Source: Paragonimus westermani
Taxonomy: Eukaryota; Platyhelminthes; Trematoda; Plagiorchiida; Troglotrematidae
Length of the DNA stretch: 64,000 nucleotides
Direction: 5' to 3'
Assembly (NCBI GenBank): GCA_008508345.1
Contig: QNGE01001236.1
Coordinates: 105,617 to 169,616, forward strand
The translations under genes were made by a program, and so were the position numbers. Shown here in pieces: positions 12,975 through 24,510 of the stretch (position 1 is its first letter; each line of letters starts with the position of its first letter). The notes beneath the pieces were generated by a model. That model saw only the letters and a list, made by a program, of their open reading frames with translations. It was not told the DNA's origin and did no database searches.

Positions 12975-14400
12975 CTACGAGATCCATTCTGAGGAGTTAT
13001 CGGACAACTCGTCGAAATCCAAATGAATTTCACATTTAAACTGGTATACGACATTCCTCAGGCCCCTAACCAGATGACCCGACACTGATCCTTTAGGAAA
13101 TCCCAGAGGAAGAGATCGGTCTGTTCCGTTTCCAACTCTGAAAGTTCCACCATCAAGACAAGAGACAATCAAGCCAAGAACCTCTGCTTGAATACCATAG
13201 GCTTCCAGTTTGTGTTTTATGGGGCCTTGTGGAAAATGGCCAGAAGCCTTGGCGAAGCCAAAGAACATAGCACCTGATATGTAGCCACTGACTTTGGCTT
13301 CTTTCAGACTATCTCTCAAAATGAGCATTCGTTATGCATGGCCGGTTAGAAAGGTAGCCATACTTGGTGGGGTGGAAAAAATGGTTCGGTAGAAAGTGGC
13401 TGAGGATGGTACGCTTAAGTAAACGCTTCATTATCTTCCACGGAGTGCCAGTAAGGTTGACTAGCCGATAGCTAATCAAAGATTACAGGCGGCCCGCTCT
13501 AAATATGGACGTGACCGTCGTCTCTTTCTATGCACTAGTGAGACTGCTAGTCTGCAGTGTCTCTTTAACCAACTGCCAGGCTAGCAGCTGCCTCCTTGAG
13601 AATTCCGTGAGGAGCCTCGTCGAGACCTATTGCACTGTATGAATTAACTTCGAGCAGAAGATATTCACCATCTAGCCCGGAAACTCCGGCGATAACGAGT
13701 GTTGCCGGAAATCATGCAGTGGTGGGATAGGATGCCAACTAGGCAGTGCGACGTTGCAGATCGTTGAGTAGTGCTCATCGAATAGTTCGGCCAGAACTAG
13801 GGAGTCAGGTGAAGTCCCCCAGTCGACAGTCGCAAAGGAGCTAGAAGTTTAATCTTCCGTAGTTGTCCCACATGCTTAAATAAGTTTTCGCTCCCGCAGG
13901 CACTGACGGGGATCTTTGAATATGTCTGGTGTGTTCACAGGTTTCCCGCCCACAACTATTTCAAACAACGTTAAAAAGCATGAATCGCCCAAGTTTCTCG
14001 TGAGCTTATGCTTCACGAATAAATAAGAATGCTCATCGAGGCGACGACGCATTCTGCACGGGAGGGGTGAGTGAGAAAGGGAAGTACACAGTTTGCACGG
14101 TATAAATAAGTCTTCCGCCTTCTCAGTTGCGATCGGAAACGCTCGGTAGTTCTAGTCCACGGAGTTATGATAGAGAAAGTGCAACTAGTTGGCTTCTCAG
14201 GCAATTAAGATCAGCCTGGTCAATATTTCGGACTGTGAAAATTTTTGCTGGTTGCTGAAACCAGTAACAGGTAAGATCAAAGGTTAGCAGAGAATACTCA
14301 CAGTGTCCCAGCAGTGGCTTGTTGGTCACCCTGTCTACTAGGTGACTCGCATTGGTGATGACTAGGTCGAGCAGAAACGAAACCTGATCAGAACGATGCC
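12975..14400 (-). mobile_element. CR1-like LINE remnant (endonuclease tail + RT)
   Basis: Minus-strand CR1/Jockey-type LINE. Near 14380-14260 the end of the endonuclease is clear: SFLLDLVITNASHLVDRVT followed by GHCEYSLLTFDLTC (family: DLV.TN...VD.V....LG.SDH.LL.F). A linker fragment KIFTVRNIDQADL follows. The RT begins near 13630 with GLDEAPHGILKEAA, then TVTSIFRAGRL-stop-SLISYRLVNLTG and MKRLLKRTILSHFLPNHFF at about 13530-13370 (family: TVTPI.KGGDR..YRP.SLT...K..ER..K..I..HL..N.L). The frame from 13328 carries FFGFAKASGHFPQGPIKHKLEAYGIQ (family: FDFAKAFD.V.H..LL.KL..YGI) and GFPKGSVSG (family: VPQGSVLGP). Stops and frameshifts break it throughout, and the FADD box is not clearly preserved. 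Confidence 0.75.
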
Positions 14401-15030
14401 GCGTCGGAGCGTTGATGTGCTATGTCAACGCTGTCCGTCGTGTCAGCGCAGATAAGGAAATTGAGAATCCGCTTTCACAGTCCTGGTGAGAAACTGATGG
14501 TCAGTTTATTTTGGGGGAGTGAAGCGTCGGAACCCTAGGAAGTTAGTCAGGTTTACGAGAAGGTTGTCGTCGTCGAAGACGTCGGGTGGGGATAAACGAC
14601 AAATAAACCTCGCTGGGAGTGAGTCGTGGCTACGCAGTGCCAGTCAAAGCCACAGAGCTTCACATTAGTCAGAGGAGTGGAATCCGCCGATAACCATGTG
14701 TGTCGGGAGATAGTTCTGAAGGAAAATCGCAGAATTCCTCATTCTCCCCCTGGTGAAGTCAACCCGGTAAACCAAATACCCGGGCGCACTCAGTCCACCG
14801 TCACTGATGCCACCTGTAAACTAGATATTTGTGAGAGCAAACATGTGTTTGGGCGTCACGAATTAATTGTGTCATGTCCGGCAGTTTATTAAACAGACAC
14901 AAACAGTTGGTATACATCCAATAAGAAGCTACTTCCTCGTTGGACTTTGCAAGAAGAGAAAGGAGAATGTAAGTAGGAGCTAGGGAAGGAAGACCGGGAA
15001 TTAAGGAGTGCATTGTGTTTGAACTCGGTC
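14401..15030. other. Probable eroded 5' part of the CR1-like LINE
   Basis: By position this should hold the front of the endonuclease of the minus-strand CR1-like element, but the frames are too broken for me to match individual motifs. A plus-strand open frame at 14626-14892 shows nothing recognisable. Confidence 0.35.
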
Positions 15031-15033
15031 TTT

Positions 15034-15284
15034 GTAGTAACATATAGTGCGCCGCCATTTTGTTTTGTCACACATCCTCCCTTCCGCTCCCTTTCAGGTC
15101 CTCGAACACGTGGGTTGGCCGCGTCCGTGCAACGGGCTGAGGACGTTGACCAACCAGAACCCGAAGTCGGCGGTCAGTGGGCGTGAGACCACGTCAGATT
15201 GGTGGGAACTCCCGGACCGTGGGACCCCGTATATATATATATATATGCACAAGGACACGTTGTTGATCGAACTCTCTCGGTATC
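15034..15284 (-). repeat. Dispersed (TA)n-containing repeat, copy A
   Basis: About 250 bp that recur on the opposite strand at 31770-32020. In minus-strand order both copies read: ATACCGAGAGAG, CAACGTG.CCTTGT, a (TA)n tract (here 15230-15247), GGTCCCACGGTCC, TTCCCACCAATC, ACTGACCGC, TTGGTTGGTCA, AGCCCGTTGCACGGA.GCG, GTGTTCGAGGAC, and GGCAAAACAAAATGGCGG or its variant. By eye identity is roughly four in five outside the microsatellite. On the 5' side of this copy the minus strand reads SNVRNRAQIG (15344-15380), resembling the RTE-like endonuclease start, which hints that the repeat belongs to a LINE end or untranslated region. I recognise no coding function. Confidence 0.75.
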
Positions 15285-17380
15285 CGAGTTGCGTTAATAC
15301 ACGTTTCTTTTTGATTCGTGGTTTTTCCTATTCTGTGAAGTAGACCTATTTGTGCTCGATTGCGAACGTTAGACATTGTGTGCACTGTAACTTGTGATTG
15401 ACCCAATTGGAATATTACATCTTTTCCTCGGAGTTGTTCTGACGGCGCTCCATTGGGGCTGCGGGCGAGAAACCGCAACTTGTGCGAATTTCTTCGACCT
15501 TGCCAGAAGCTTGAGAAACATTCTTCGTGTCGCAAATTGCGACCTTTTCGTCCCTGTTAAATTCCGATTTTTGAGAGGGTGTTTCGGAGCTTTCACCTAC
15601 AGAAAATTTGACCTTCTTGTCCGCGAGGTGCAGGGTTTGATGGAGTGAAATTTGCGCAGTGTTGTGGGGCCACTGATTGAAACACCTAATGAGACGGTTC
15701 AATGAAATGTTCTTTGAATCGCGGAAGGCAATCTCAGCAGGCGAAGTCATTTTTTAATTTTCAGCAGAAAGGAAGTTCCATGGGCCCGTTTGGTGGTTTT
15801 GGAGACAAGTAACTCCGAAAATGTCTTTTCGCTGCTAAGATGCCCTTTACGGAGGCTGAAGATACGGCGTCTCTGCTTTCTACCACAGGCACACCAATCT
15901 GAGTAAAAATCCAAGCGCGGAATCTACGACGTTAGTCTGCAGTTGTAGCTTTCGATCTGTCGAAGTTCGTGAATTATTCTTGGTCCGCTGCTTACGTCTC
16001 ATCTCTTTTTGCCGTAGACGATCGAAGGGCACGCTTTTCGGCGGACTTGGGCGGGCTTCAAAGCCAACACTTTCCCACCACTTTCTGGACGCTGAACATT
16101 TCTGGCAGGGTTACCAAAAGACCAGGTGGGTTTTGGTCGTATGGCAAGCATTCTACTAGCGACAACGATCTTCATGACGTCCAGAAAGAATAGGAATACT
16201 ATGACCGATTTGGGTAGCTCAGTTGGAAGTGTTGTGGGGAAGCGTCCCCATAAACAACTTCCTTCTCTGAGAGCCTCCTCTTTCATTCTTGTTGCAGTCT
16301 TTCCTTTGCGTGCAGCTGACATTCTTCTTGGTGAGTGCAACACCAGGGCGTTGTGTGTTTTCGTTCATGCGCGATATCACGTGCGAATCCAAGGGCTGCT
16401 TGAAGGTCACGTCAGTGGGTATCAGCTCCACCTGCATTGGCAGCACATTCTAGCTGCTGACGGTCCATTGGGAATGACGAATTGTAGAGTAAATTTGTGT
16501 TGGTCACTCTTTGAGGATCATAAGACGGAACCAAAATCTATACTCATTTGGAGCAAGGAAACCTGCCCTGAGGTCCTCCCCATATCACCTCGTGGAATAC
16601 GGCGTATCGTAAATAAGTAACCGCAAACCAAAGTAAATTTTGTGGGACATGTTAAGTTACCCCGTCCATTGGCTGGGAGAGAGGCCTCTTGACCTAACAG
16701 CCAGACGCGTGGCTGATCTGTACACCTTCAATTTGAGGGACCTCTCCTTGCGTACAGAGGAATGCTTCTGAATAACTGTGCGGCATTCTCGGACGAATGC
16801 AAGACAAGGAGATTAAAAAGAAACCCTCCTGACATCCTAGCAGAAGGTCGGCGGGTCCTAATGCTAGCACCGCGATTGAATCAAATTCCAACCGGGTTTT
16901 CTTTTGCCCTCCTTTAATCTCCATAAAAAACCGTTTTCTAGTTACATCCAGGTTGCTACCTCAGTACTTTTGCGCCTGCTAACCGTTAATTAACATCTCA
17001 ACCTCTTATTCTTTTTGCAGGACTTCCCGTACAGCCCTACCCCGGCCACTTTTTGTCCGATCGTTAAACCCTGTCTGATATTCTCATTTTTTTCTGTAGC
17101 GACTTTGTCAACGTTATGGACATTATTTCGTGCTCATTCCATCGAACTGCAAAAATGATATACTTGACTCGTGGTCACATAGGGTTTAGCAAGTGCGATC
17201 GCAGAGCGTGTCATTTCGCGACGAGTAGCCGTGATATCTTGTGTCACAAGCCTGTTGGCATTCCACGCCCGGTGCTCACTGTTCACGCGGTATGCATTCA
17301 ATATTTATAAGGGGTCTCCGAGTTAAAATGGGTGTGTAACAGGTGCGTAGGCTCAGTTCCTGTCACATTCAGACGTAGGT
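15285..17380. other. Overlapping long open frames, unassigned
   Basis: This is the densest cluster of long open frames in the window: plus 16126-16620 (164 codons), minus 15415-15750 (111), minus 15999-16343 (114), minus 15369-15596 and minus 16694-16924. They overlap on opposite strands, so at most a few can be real. The minus frames are basic and Ser/Arg/Lys-rich, a little like a Gag or LINE ORF1 protein, but I see no zinc knuckle or RRM. A TTATTCTTTTTGCAG acceptor-like site ends near 17021 on the plus strand. The fragment SNVRNRAQIG (minus, 15344-15380) may be an RTE endonuclease remnant. No function is assigned. Confidence 0.35.
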
Positions 17381-17393
17381 CGTTAAGTAGCCG

Positions 17394-20300
17394 TTGATCG
17401 AGCCACGTATAACCACACAGTCTATACTAAAACACAGTGAAGCCGTTGACCTCGTGGGTGTCGGGAGCAAATCTGCGCCCACGTTTCCTGCGCCTAATGC
17501 TGTGTCTGTAGACACAATCACATCAATGGCCAAATCTTGTGAACTATTAAACTACGATTCACAGGTGAATCCACTAGGAGACACTCTTCCAATGATGATC
17601 GAAGCGTCTCTCTTGGTCGTCTCAGGGGATGGTGAGCCTAACGATGTTCTCAAGATTACCCCGAATTGGTTAGAAGCCTATCTACTCAAGAATCAAAATT
17701 AGATCAAGGCTGTGAATGCAAAATCATAGCACGTGCACACCCAGATACTCGCCCTGGAGTTGTGGCAGCCGAAAAGAAGCTGTGCGCTAAAGACCGACTC
17801 AATAAAGCACCGGAGGTGGACGGAAGAAATCTTGCTCTGGTCCAAGGTATCAAGTTGGGTACTCCGGTTATTGGCGAGAAGTTGCAGCAAGTAGAGAGAT
17901 ATCTCGGGGGGGGGGCTGTCGGTTCAACACGGTACCTGGTCGTCCATTACATCCCCAAACCCAACTTTAGTGGTAGTAGGGCTAGAATAGAATCCATCAA
18001 GTACAACCCGGTGACTTTGTTCAGGCTCACAGGTATGAAGACAATAGTCAGGGTAAGCAAACAGAGGGGTCACACACGAATGCCAGAATCACTGAGGCCG
18101 GCGATGGTCAGGGTTTGAAATCCAATTCACCGCGCCCTCCCCTTGATGAAATCTGGAGACAAAAGAACTAACAATCGCTTCATGATCGCTCCTGATGGCT
18201 TAACGGCGCGAAAAGACCACCAAGATACGGGCCCATCTGTGCAGAAAGGCCATCACGATATTGCATGTCAGTCTGTTATCAGAGAAGACCACAATACAAC
18301 ACAGATCAAGTCTCTTCAGCCGATTCGGGACAAACTCCTGATCAGCTGTATTGCAAGTCCTATTGTCGGAGGGGCGACCACCCAGCCATTCCCAGGCGAG
18401 ACGGCGGGAAGTAAACTCCTCGACACACCACCACAAAAAACGGATGACTCCCTCGAGATCACCACCTGGAGAACCCATCTCAATGATAACATGCTCTCAA
18501 AATGGACGGATCTGTATCCTGTATACAAATGCATGGAGGGTTGGCGACGAATAGGCCAAGCTGAACATCGAAGCGGAAGGATTTGATGTAGTCGCCGTCA
18601 CTAGAACGTGGCTCAAACAGAGAATAACGACTGAACAACTGTTCCCTTTAAGGGTGACCTACCAAAGGGAGGATAGGAAGAACGGAAAGCCCGGGGGTGA
18701 GTGCTAATTGGGATAAATTATGCCCATGTTACTGGTAAGAACCTTTAAACTGTTGAAGAACAGCTGATGGGATGTTTCATGTCCGATGCACCAACTCGCA
18801 CGTCCGTACTCTGTGTATCTAGAAGCTCTGGTGCTACCAGTGAAAAAGGAAACGTGTTACTCAGCACCGTCGATGTAATCTACGGAGGGTAACGTTCGGT
18901 CCTACTGCTAGGCGACCTGAGTATACCGTGGGTTGGCTGGCAGCGTGAGTTCTCTACGGATAGTAGTTTCAGGAAAAACTTCTGAAGCGTCTCCATAAAA
19001 ACTTCTCGCAACAACGTGTTCAGCAAGCTACCAAGTTCAGGTCAGGGCAGGAAGACTGGCTGCTGGATCTCGTAGCATCCAGAAGTGAAAACCAGACACT
19101 TGTCTCAGAAGTTTGTTCTCCCACAGGTAAAAGCAATCACGCGATGCTGAGATAACAGTACTGTATCAAGTGGAAGGTAATGCCGGAAAAGTGAGCTAGA
19201 AGCTACAGAAAGGTCGTAATACATGAACTTCTGGAGGAGAGAACGACATTGCAGTGAGAGCCGTCTAGGAACAGTTCTCCTATAGAGAATTCCCGGAGCT
19301 TAATGAATCTGAATTTGGCTATGCTAACAGCGCTCTCTAAGCATACGGTTAGTAAATACAACAGGGTTAGACCACTTTGGTGCAGATCATCTGTCCTTAG
19401 AGCACAAAGGAGAGAACAGATCTGACGGAAGCGCTTCAAGCTTACAGGGGATTTTGGGCTTCATGGGTAAGCAAAAAGTCTAGGTTAATGCGTGGAACAG
19501 AACTGGTGCGGAAGGCCAAATCTACCCCGAAGCTGTCCCACGGCAACATTCAGTCAAACCCTGCTTCCATCAAACGCGTTGGCAATCCCACCACGGATGA
19601 AGGTGAATTCTTGGCTGATGATCAGAAGAAAGCGGGCCATCCGAGTCGATATTTTGCCAGCGTACTCCGGGAAGAAAATCTCAAAATTTCGACAACAGTG
19701 AGGGCCAGACTGAACGCAGCTTCGATGCAAAGATTTCAACCCCAGCTTCTGAGGTGCAGACCATTTTCCTGTCACTGGATTCATCAAATTCCTTGGAAGC
19801 AGGTGGTATTCACGTCACCCTGGTCCGTCCATCGGACGAGAGTTTGACGTATCTGTTAGCTGCACCGATCGGTTTGTCACCAAACCAATGGAGGGTTGTT
19901 GAAGACTGGGATGTTTGCACTGTGATTGCCATTGACAATAAAGGCGCAAAACCGAAAACCACAAACTATCGCCCTAATAGCCTGATCTGTGTCCCGTTGA
20001 AAGTATGCGAGAGTAATCAAAGATTGTTTGAATAGGTTCTGTCTAATAAAAACTTCCAAAATGCCAATCGACATGGCCTTGTGCAAAACGGCCGTGTCCG
20101 TCAAGCCTCATCGGCTTTCTGAACCAAATAACCAAGTGATTAGGCAAGGAATAGCAGGTGGAAGTTTGTTATTTTTACTTTTGCAAAGCGTTTGATTCAA
20201 TCAGCCACCGACAGCTCCCGGAAGGGCTTAAGTATTGTTGCATGGGGCCAGAAGTTCTCGAATGGGTTAAGAATTTCTTTCCAGATAGGACATTCATTTG

Positions 20301-21010
20301 GTCTGTTTGGGGGGCTTCAAGAAGTCCAGAGTGTTCTTAGCGGGGCATCACAAGCCTATGTGCTGGGGCGTATGCCGCTTTTGGTACATATTGATGACTC
20401 GACTCGGCAACGGAATACGTCCTGTTGCGTGTTTGCTGACAGCGTGAAGATCGTCTGCAATCCTAATCGATCGGACCTCCAGGCGGATCTCATTCAGTTG
20501 ACCGCATGGTCGGATGCCTGAGACCTCCCATTTAACTTTGGTGAATGCATTGGTTTACTTAGCTCCAACGGAACAGAAGCCTGCCGTTTTCCCCCGCGGT
20601 GAATGAGCATGTGTGAATTAGCTAAGAAGATAAAGTAGAGATCTGATGATCCGTCTACGTGGCAATTTCAAACCGACCGCCCGAAGTGTGTTTTGCTGCG
20701 AAGAGGCTATGGCGGTCTTCTCTCAATCCAAGTGACCTATCTCTTCCAGGGACTCTGGTATATTTACACCATTATGTAAGGCGTTCATGAGACCGCACAC
20801 ACAGTATTGTGTTCAGGCACGGAACCCGGACTTCAAAAAAGACAGTATCTGGAGGAAGTCCAAAGACTGGTCACCAGGATGATTGGTGAAATGGAAGATA
20901 TGTACTATGTATCTAGACTGGACAAGCTCAATCTATTTTCCTCGGGACACAGACAGCTTCATGGGAGCCTACTGTGTCGTAAATAAGAACGTAAGGCAGG
21001 GTTAACGAGT
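17394..21010 (+). mobile_element. CR1-like LINE, nearly complete but decayed
   Basis: A plus-strand CR1/Jockey-type LINE with domains in the expected order. ORF1-like sequence lies at 17660-18350. The endonuclease starts at 18557 (KLNIEAEGFDVVAVTRTWLK; family: DVVAITETWL). A pre-RT segment includes DDQKKAGHPSRYFASVLREE (19610 on). The RT N-side is at 19754-20035 (SNSLEAGGIHVTLVRP, DWDVCTVIAIDNKGAKPKTT, NYRPNSL). The palm is at 20158-20521 (FCKAFDSISHRQLPEGLKY, EWVKNFFPDRTF, then CCVFADSVKIV in place of FADDVK). The C-terminus is near 20790-20990 (FMRPHTQYCVQARNP, SRLDKLNLFSSGHRQLHGSL). Numerous stops, frameshifts and the FADD to FADS change make it non-functional. It is the longest collinear LINE here. 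Confidence 0.8.
17660..18350 (+). pseudogene. LINE ORF1-like RNA-binding protein remnant
   Basis: Two open frames (17666-18118 and 18143-18586) read as one decayed protein just 5' of the endonuclease. The stretch TIVRVSKQRGHTRMPESL, RPAMVRV-stop, then LMKSGDKRTNNRFMIAPDGL resembles the RRM-like ORF1 proteins of flatworm CR1 elements, where a 'R..RPL.V.F' strand is followed by a helix and 'RTN.RI.PD.T..ER'. ORF1 proteins of this type bind element RNA in the cytoplasmic particle. A single stop separates the two frames. Position between an unassigned 5' frame (17394-17702) and ORF2 supports the call. Similarity was judged by eye only. Confidence 0.5.
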
Positions 21011-23165
21011 GTATATTAGCATGTATGTAATCTGCCCATCACACTTGCACAAAGGACGTTAAATCAGTGAAAGAGTTAGAATCTGGCCAGTCACAGTCGC
21101 GATGTATCACGCAGGCGTTAGTAACCAATTAGGTACGACGTGAAAGTTCTGGCCTTGTAGAAGATGTACATACGCACAACAAGACATACTCAAGGCGTGT
21201 AAAGTTCAGCATGGTTTTCCTGATGTCACCTGGGGGCCCTGTTCTCAGCCACAGAAAGGCTTCACCTAAAGGCTCACCCGTTGATTCCGAGCACAACACG
21301 TGCCAATACGTCTATCAGAGCTGAGTGTTCTATGAAAAGGAGCGGTAGCTCACGGAACAGGGTAACTGAATCTGTGATTCTGGCTACTTTGGTTGAATAG
21401 TTCGAGAGAGAAATGCATCAGGAATAGGAACATTCATCCCCTGATATGACATAATCCTCGTGTTATTGTGGCTGTTTGTTTGAAGTATGTTCGCCGTCTT
21501 TTGGCATATCTGCAAGTGAGAGTGAGCAACCGTCATGCGTTCTTGAATGAGTGAATACACCCTCGCACACCAACACGTAATAAGATGTCTGCACGCGTGT
21601 GTGCGTTTATGTTCGAAACAGACAGCCAGTAGTCATGTGGCACAGAGGTGAAGTAAGCGGAACCTAATAGTTCGCCCAACTACAGCCGCAAAGATTGATC
21701 TGGAGCGAAGTAAAAAACACTTATGCGTAAGATTCACAAACGTGCCAACGTAATTTTACATCTTCAGTTTTAGTTTCCGTTCACCCTTGATGTACCCACC
21801 AACATGCGGTGGCCCCAACCCACGCTTTCTACCCACTTCCTGTTACTGTGCCTGAGGACCAATATCCCATTGGGATATACGGCATCTGCCCAGAGTTGTA
21901 ATTTGATGCTGCTAACCCTCACCAGTTTTCCGAGTATGCTATCCCCAGAATAAGGTGACCCTATGGCCAGGCTGCGGTGGAAAAAAGTGATCGTCTGGTC
22001 TCTCCAGAGTAACGGCTATGCGTCTGTTTGTGTGATCCAGGGCAGCAGTCGTAACTGGTGAAATAAGTTCATCAGGCACAAATCCCACCCGGATCTTCCA
22101 CCCCAGGAAATTCAAGAGGAATGAAGTGCGTCGAATAATGTACACACGGACACAACTTCAACACCTGCCAGACTGAAAATAGAACAGCAAACAAATAGCA
22201 GCCCGTATAAAGCAGGATGCGCTGCAGAAAGCATGGCTAGAAAGCTTTCCGTCCCTCCCTTGAGATAGTATCTATCCTGTGGAAGATCGTTTCCGATGAG
22301 CACAAGAGTTGTCACATTTGCACTTATGCATATATTTTTTCATTTTCTCATGTTCCTGTAATAAAGTATATCTACCTTCCCCAATGTTCTTGGACAAGTT
22401 TGACATACTTCACCTCTAGGCTATCAGTACCAAACTTGAGAGATGTTTATTAATTTTTACCTGACACTCCGTCTCAATACTACTATTACTATTGCTATGA
22501 GCCGAGAAGACGGATGGCACAGAAGTGGGTTATTAGGGGAAACCAATGTACGAGTTATGCGTTTCAACCGGACTGCGGATAAAAACACTCATTTGCACAC
22601 CACATCATTCTGGGGATGTACCGGTCGCTTTGGACACCAATTCTCAGTTCTTTCATGTGGCAAAAGCCATTCCATATGATGCTGCCCCCCAGTGATCATT
22701 CCCGTATCTCTCCCGTGTTTGTTTCGCGGCTATTTCGACCCATGATGTCGCGTCGCTACTGGATAGCGGTGATGTAAGCAGCATAGTGCGACCGCCAATC
22801 CTCACTACACTACTACTTTGTCGGATATTTTGAAGAGCAATATATACACCTTCATTCGAATTGGGAACAAACGGTGACGCCAATATTGAGCAACAGAAAG
22901 GTGAAGGATAGAATTTGGCAATAAGCTCTCAGTCAAATATTGGGCGCTGCATTGCTGGCAACACTGGACAGTAGGCAAGTCCTCACGTAAACTTGGTAAC
23001 TGTTAATAGTCCAAACATCGAATGAAAGGTTAGTCGTGTGGTATGTACCGAACAGACTGCATAAAAGTGAAAGAAGAATACAAAACTCGCAATAAAATTG
23101 GAGTACAACAAACAGTCCGTCTCACAGTATCAAAAGTTCTACATCGCACAGAGGTTCTATCACAC
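21011..23165. other. Unassigned, no gene recognised
   Basis: Lies between the 3' end of the plus-strand CR1-like LINE and the 3' end of the minus-strand R2-like LINE. Open frames at 21939-22145 and 22112-22315 (minus) and 22443-22679 (plus) show no domain. I see no poly(A) or short tandem tail that would mark the CR1-like 3' end. Confidence 0.4.
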
Positions 23166-23172
23166 TCAAGGC

Positions 23173-23660
23173 TCACGTATCAGGACAGAAAAATGCACCT
23201 CTCAGTGGGATAACTGTCAGAAAGGTGGCAACATTTAACGCCAGGTTCCCCGCATAAATGTGTCGTAGGATTTTAGGATACCCAGAACAGTCAGTAAACA
23301 CATGAAGAGGAGAATATGATACGCGAAATGAGATGACCGTGGGTGAATGAGAAACGGAGTACACATCACAGCTCATGGTATGGAGGACCGACTGAATGGC
23401 TGCATTATGGTAGCCAGTTCTGTATTTTGCAACCTTGTCTGTTCAGGCAGGCTGGCTTCGGTCGTCGTCCACTAAACTGAAGTCAATCACCACAGCAGCG
23501 CCGTCATCAGCAGCGATCACGCCTGGTTTGATAAACGAGCTCGCCGCTGGTATTCGCAGATCCTTGAAGACCGTATAGCCCAAATTACGCAGTCGTTTCG
23601 CCGGGCCTTTGGCCAAGTGGCTGTGTCGAGATCATTGCGCATCATTAATGATCGGGCTTG
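23173..23660 (-). pseudogene. R2-like restriction-like endonuclease domain
   Basis: The minus strand reads through about 140 codons with one stop: RLRNLGYTVFKDLRIPAASS, FIKPGVIAADDGAAVVIDFS, then DKVAKYRTGYHNAA, SVSHSPTVISFR and LTVIPLRGAFF. R2-type endonucleases are PD-(D/E)xK folds with a KPD loop, a VxDV strand carrying Asp, and a downstream K..KY. Here the VIDFS strand and DKVAKY are preserved, but the canonical KPD reads KPG, so the first catalytic Asp is lost. The domain follows the RT thumb in the order expected for R2/NeSL elements, and the final 'T...G......' strand is also present. It would nick the target DNA in an active element. Confidence 0.75.
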
Positions 23661-23841
23661 ATTGCGGAATATGAGCGAAGCCTTTTGGTTGACCTCACTT
23701 ACCACGGCAGTGAACTAATTGGAAGTGTAGATTTAGCTGATAGGTATGTCTTTAGGAAGGAGGAGCCGCTGCTGAACAAACTGGCGAAATGTACAGCCCA
23801 CCGCTATGAGTGTTTCGGTAGACTCGGTTCAATGCTAACGA

Positions 23842-24510
23842 CTAATTCATCTTCGGAATCAGATGTCTCAGGAGATTTAGGCGTTGATGCGGCCTCAACG
23901 GCGCTTCGGTGGTTTCATTCAGAATCACGGGAAGCTGCAGACTATGAGTGGGAAATGTTTCACCTTTCCAGGTGAACGAGATACCTGGGTGTGTCATTGT
24001 GCCAGAGGCGCCTGGCGAGCGGATGGTATCCGAACCAAACTGAGTAGACTCATTGAAGATATTGGTCACATTCTGTCTGTGGTCACCGAGGATGATCATG
24101 AGCTTCGCCTTGCGCGCGTTGATCTGCACCCAGGATAATTGCAAGACACCAACAGCGGCCGCAACCTTCTCGGAGAGACGCGTAAGATTTTCGGATAGGA
24201 GGATCAGATCGTCACCATAAACGAAACCGTTTATCAGTGTCGTAAAACTGGTAGCTAAGCTCAGGTCGATGAAAAGAGGCAAGGACAGCGGGTTGCAATG
24301 GCAAACGCTACGCCGGGACCAGAAAACAGAACCGCCGGGCGTGACGAAGGCATTCCGATAGGAGTCGGCATTGTAACGCGTTAGAGGTGGAGGGGTACCT
24401 TAATATTCGGCCGATCTGATGATCGTGTTCTGTGAGATAAAATCGAACGCTTTGAACAGGTCGATAAAAGCCTCACACACATCTCGTGTTGCTAAAAATC
24501 TTTTCCATTC
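23842..24510 (-). pseudogene. R2-like RT palm and thumb
   Basis: On the minus strand, CEAFIDLFKAFDFISQNTII (24480-24420) matches the first catalytic block of R2-clade RTs (AFIDVSKAFDSVSHDTII). The block GTPPPLTRY follows after one stop. The frame from 24282 reads GFVYGDDLILLSENLTRL, with YGDD in place of YADD or FADD, then QINARKAKLMIILGDHRQNV (family: L..N..KS....I.G). Next come PGISFTWKGE (family: YLG..) and TEAPLRPHQRLNLLRHLIPK, the conserved 'APLKPQQRL..LR..L.P' thumb motif. The expected RT sequence just upstream lies beyond the insert at 24490-25410 and joins collinearly with it. Role in intact elements: target-primed reverse transcription. Confidence 0.78.

Noticed and set aside
16215..16226. 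tRNA A-box-like TAGCTCAGTTGG
   Set aside because: No B box (GGTTCGANTCC) or cloverleaf follows within the next 80 bases, so neither a tRNA nor a tRNA-derived SINE is supported.
16126..16620. Longest conventional open frame (164 codons, plus) as a host gene
   Set aside because: No domain is recognisable and three open frames overlap it on the other strand; kept only as an unassigned cluster.
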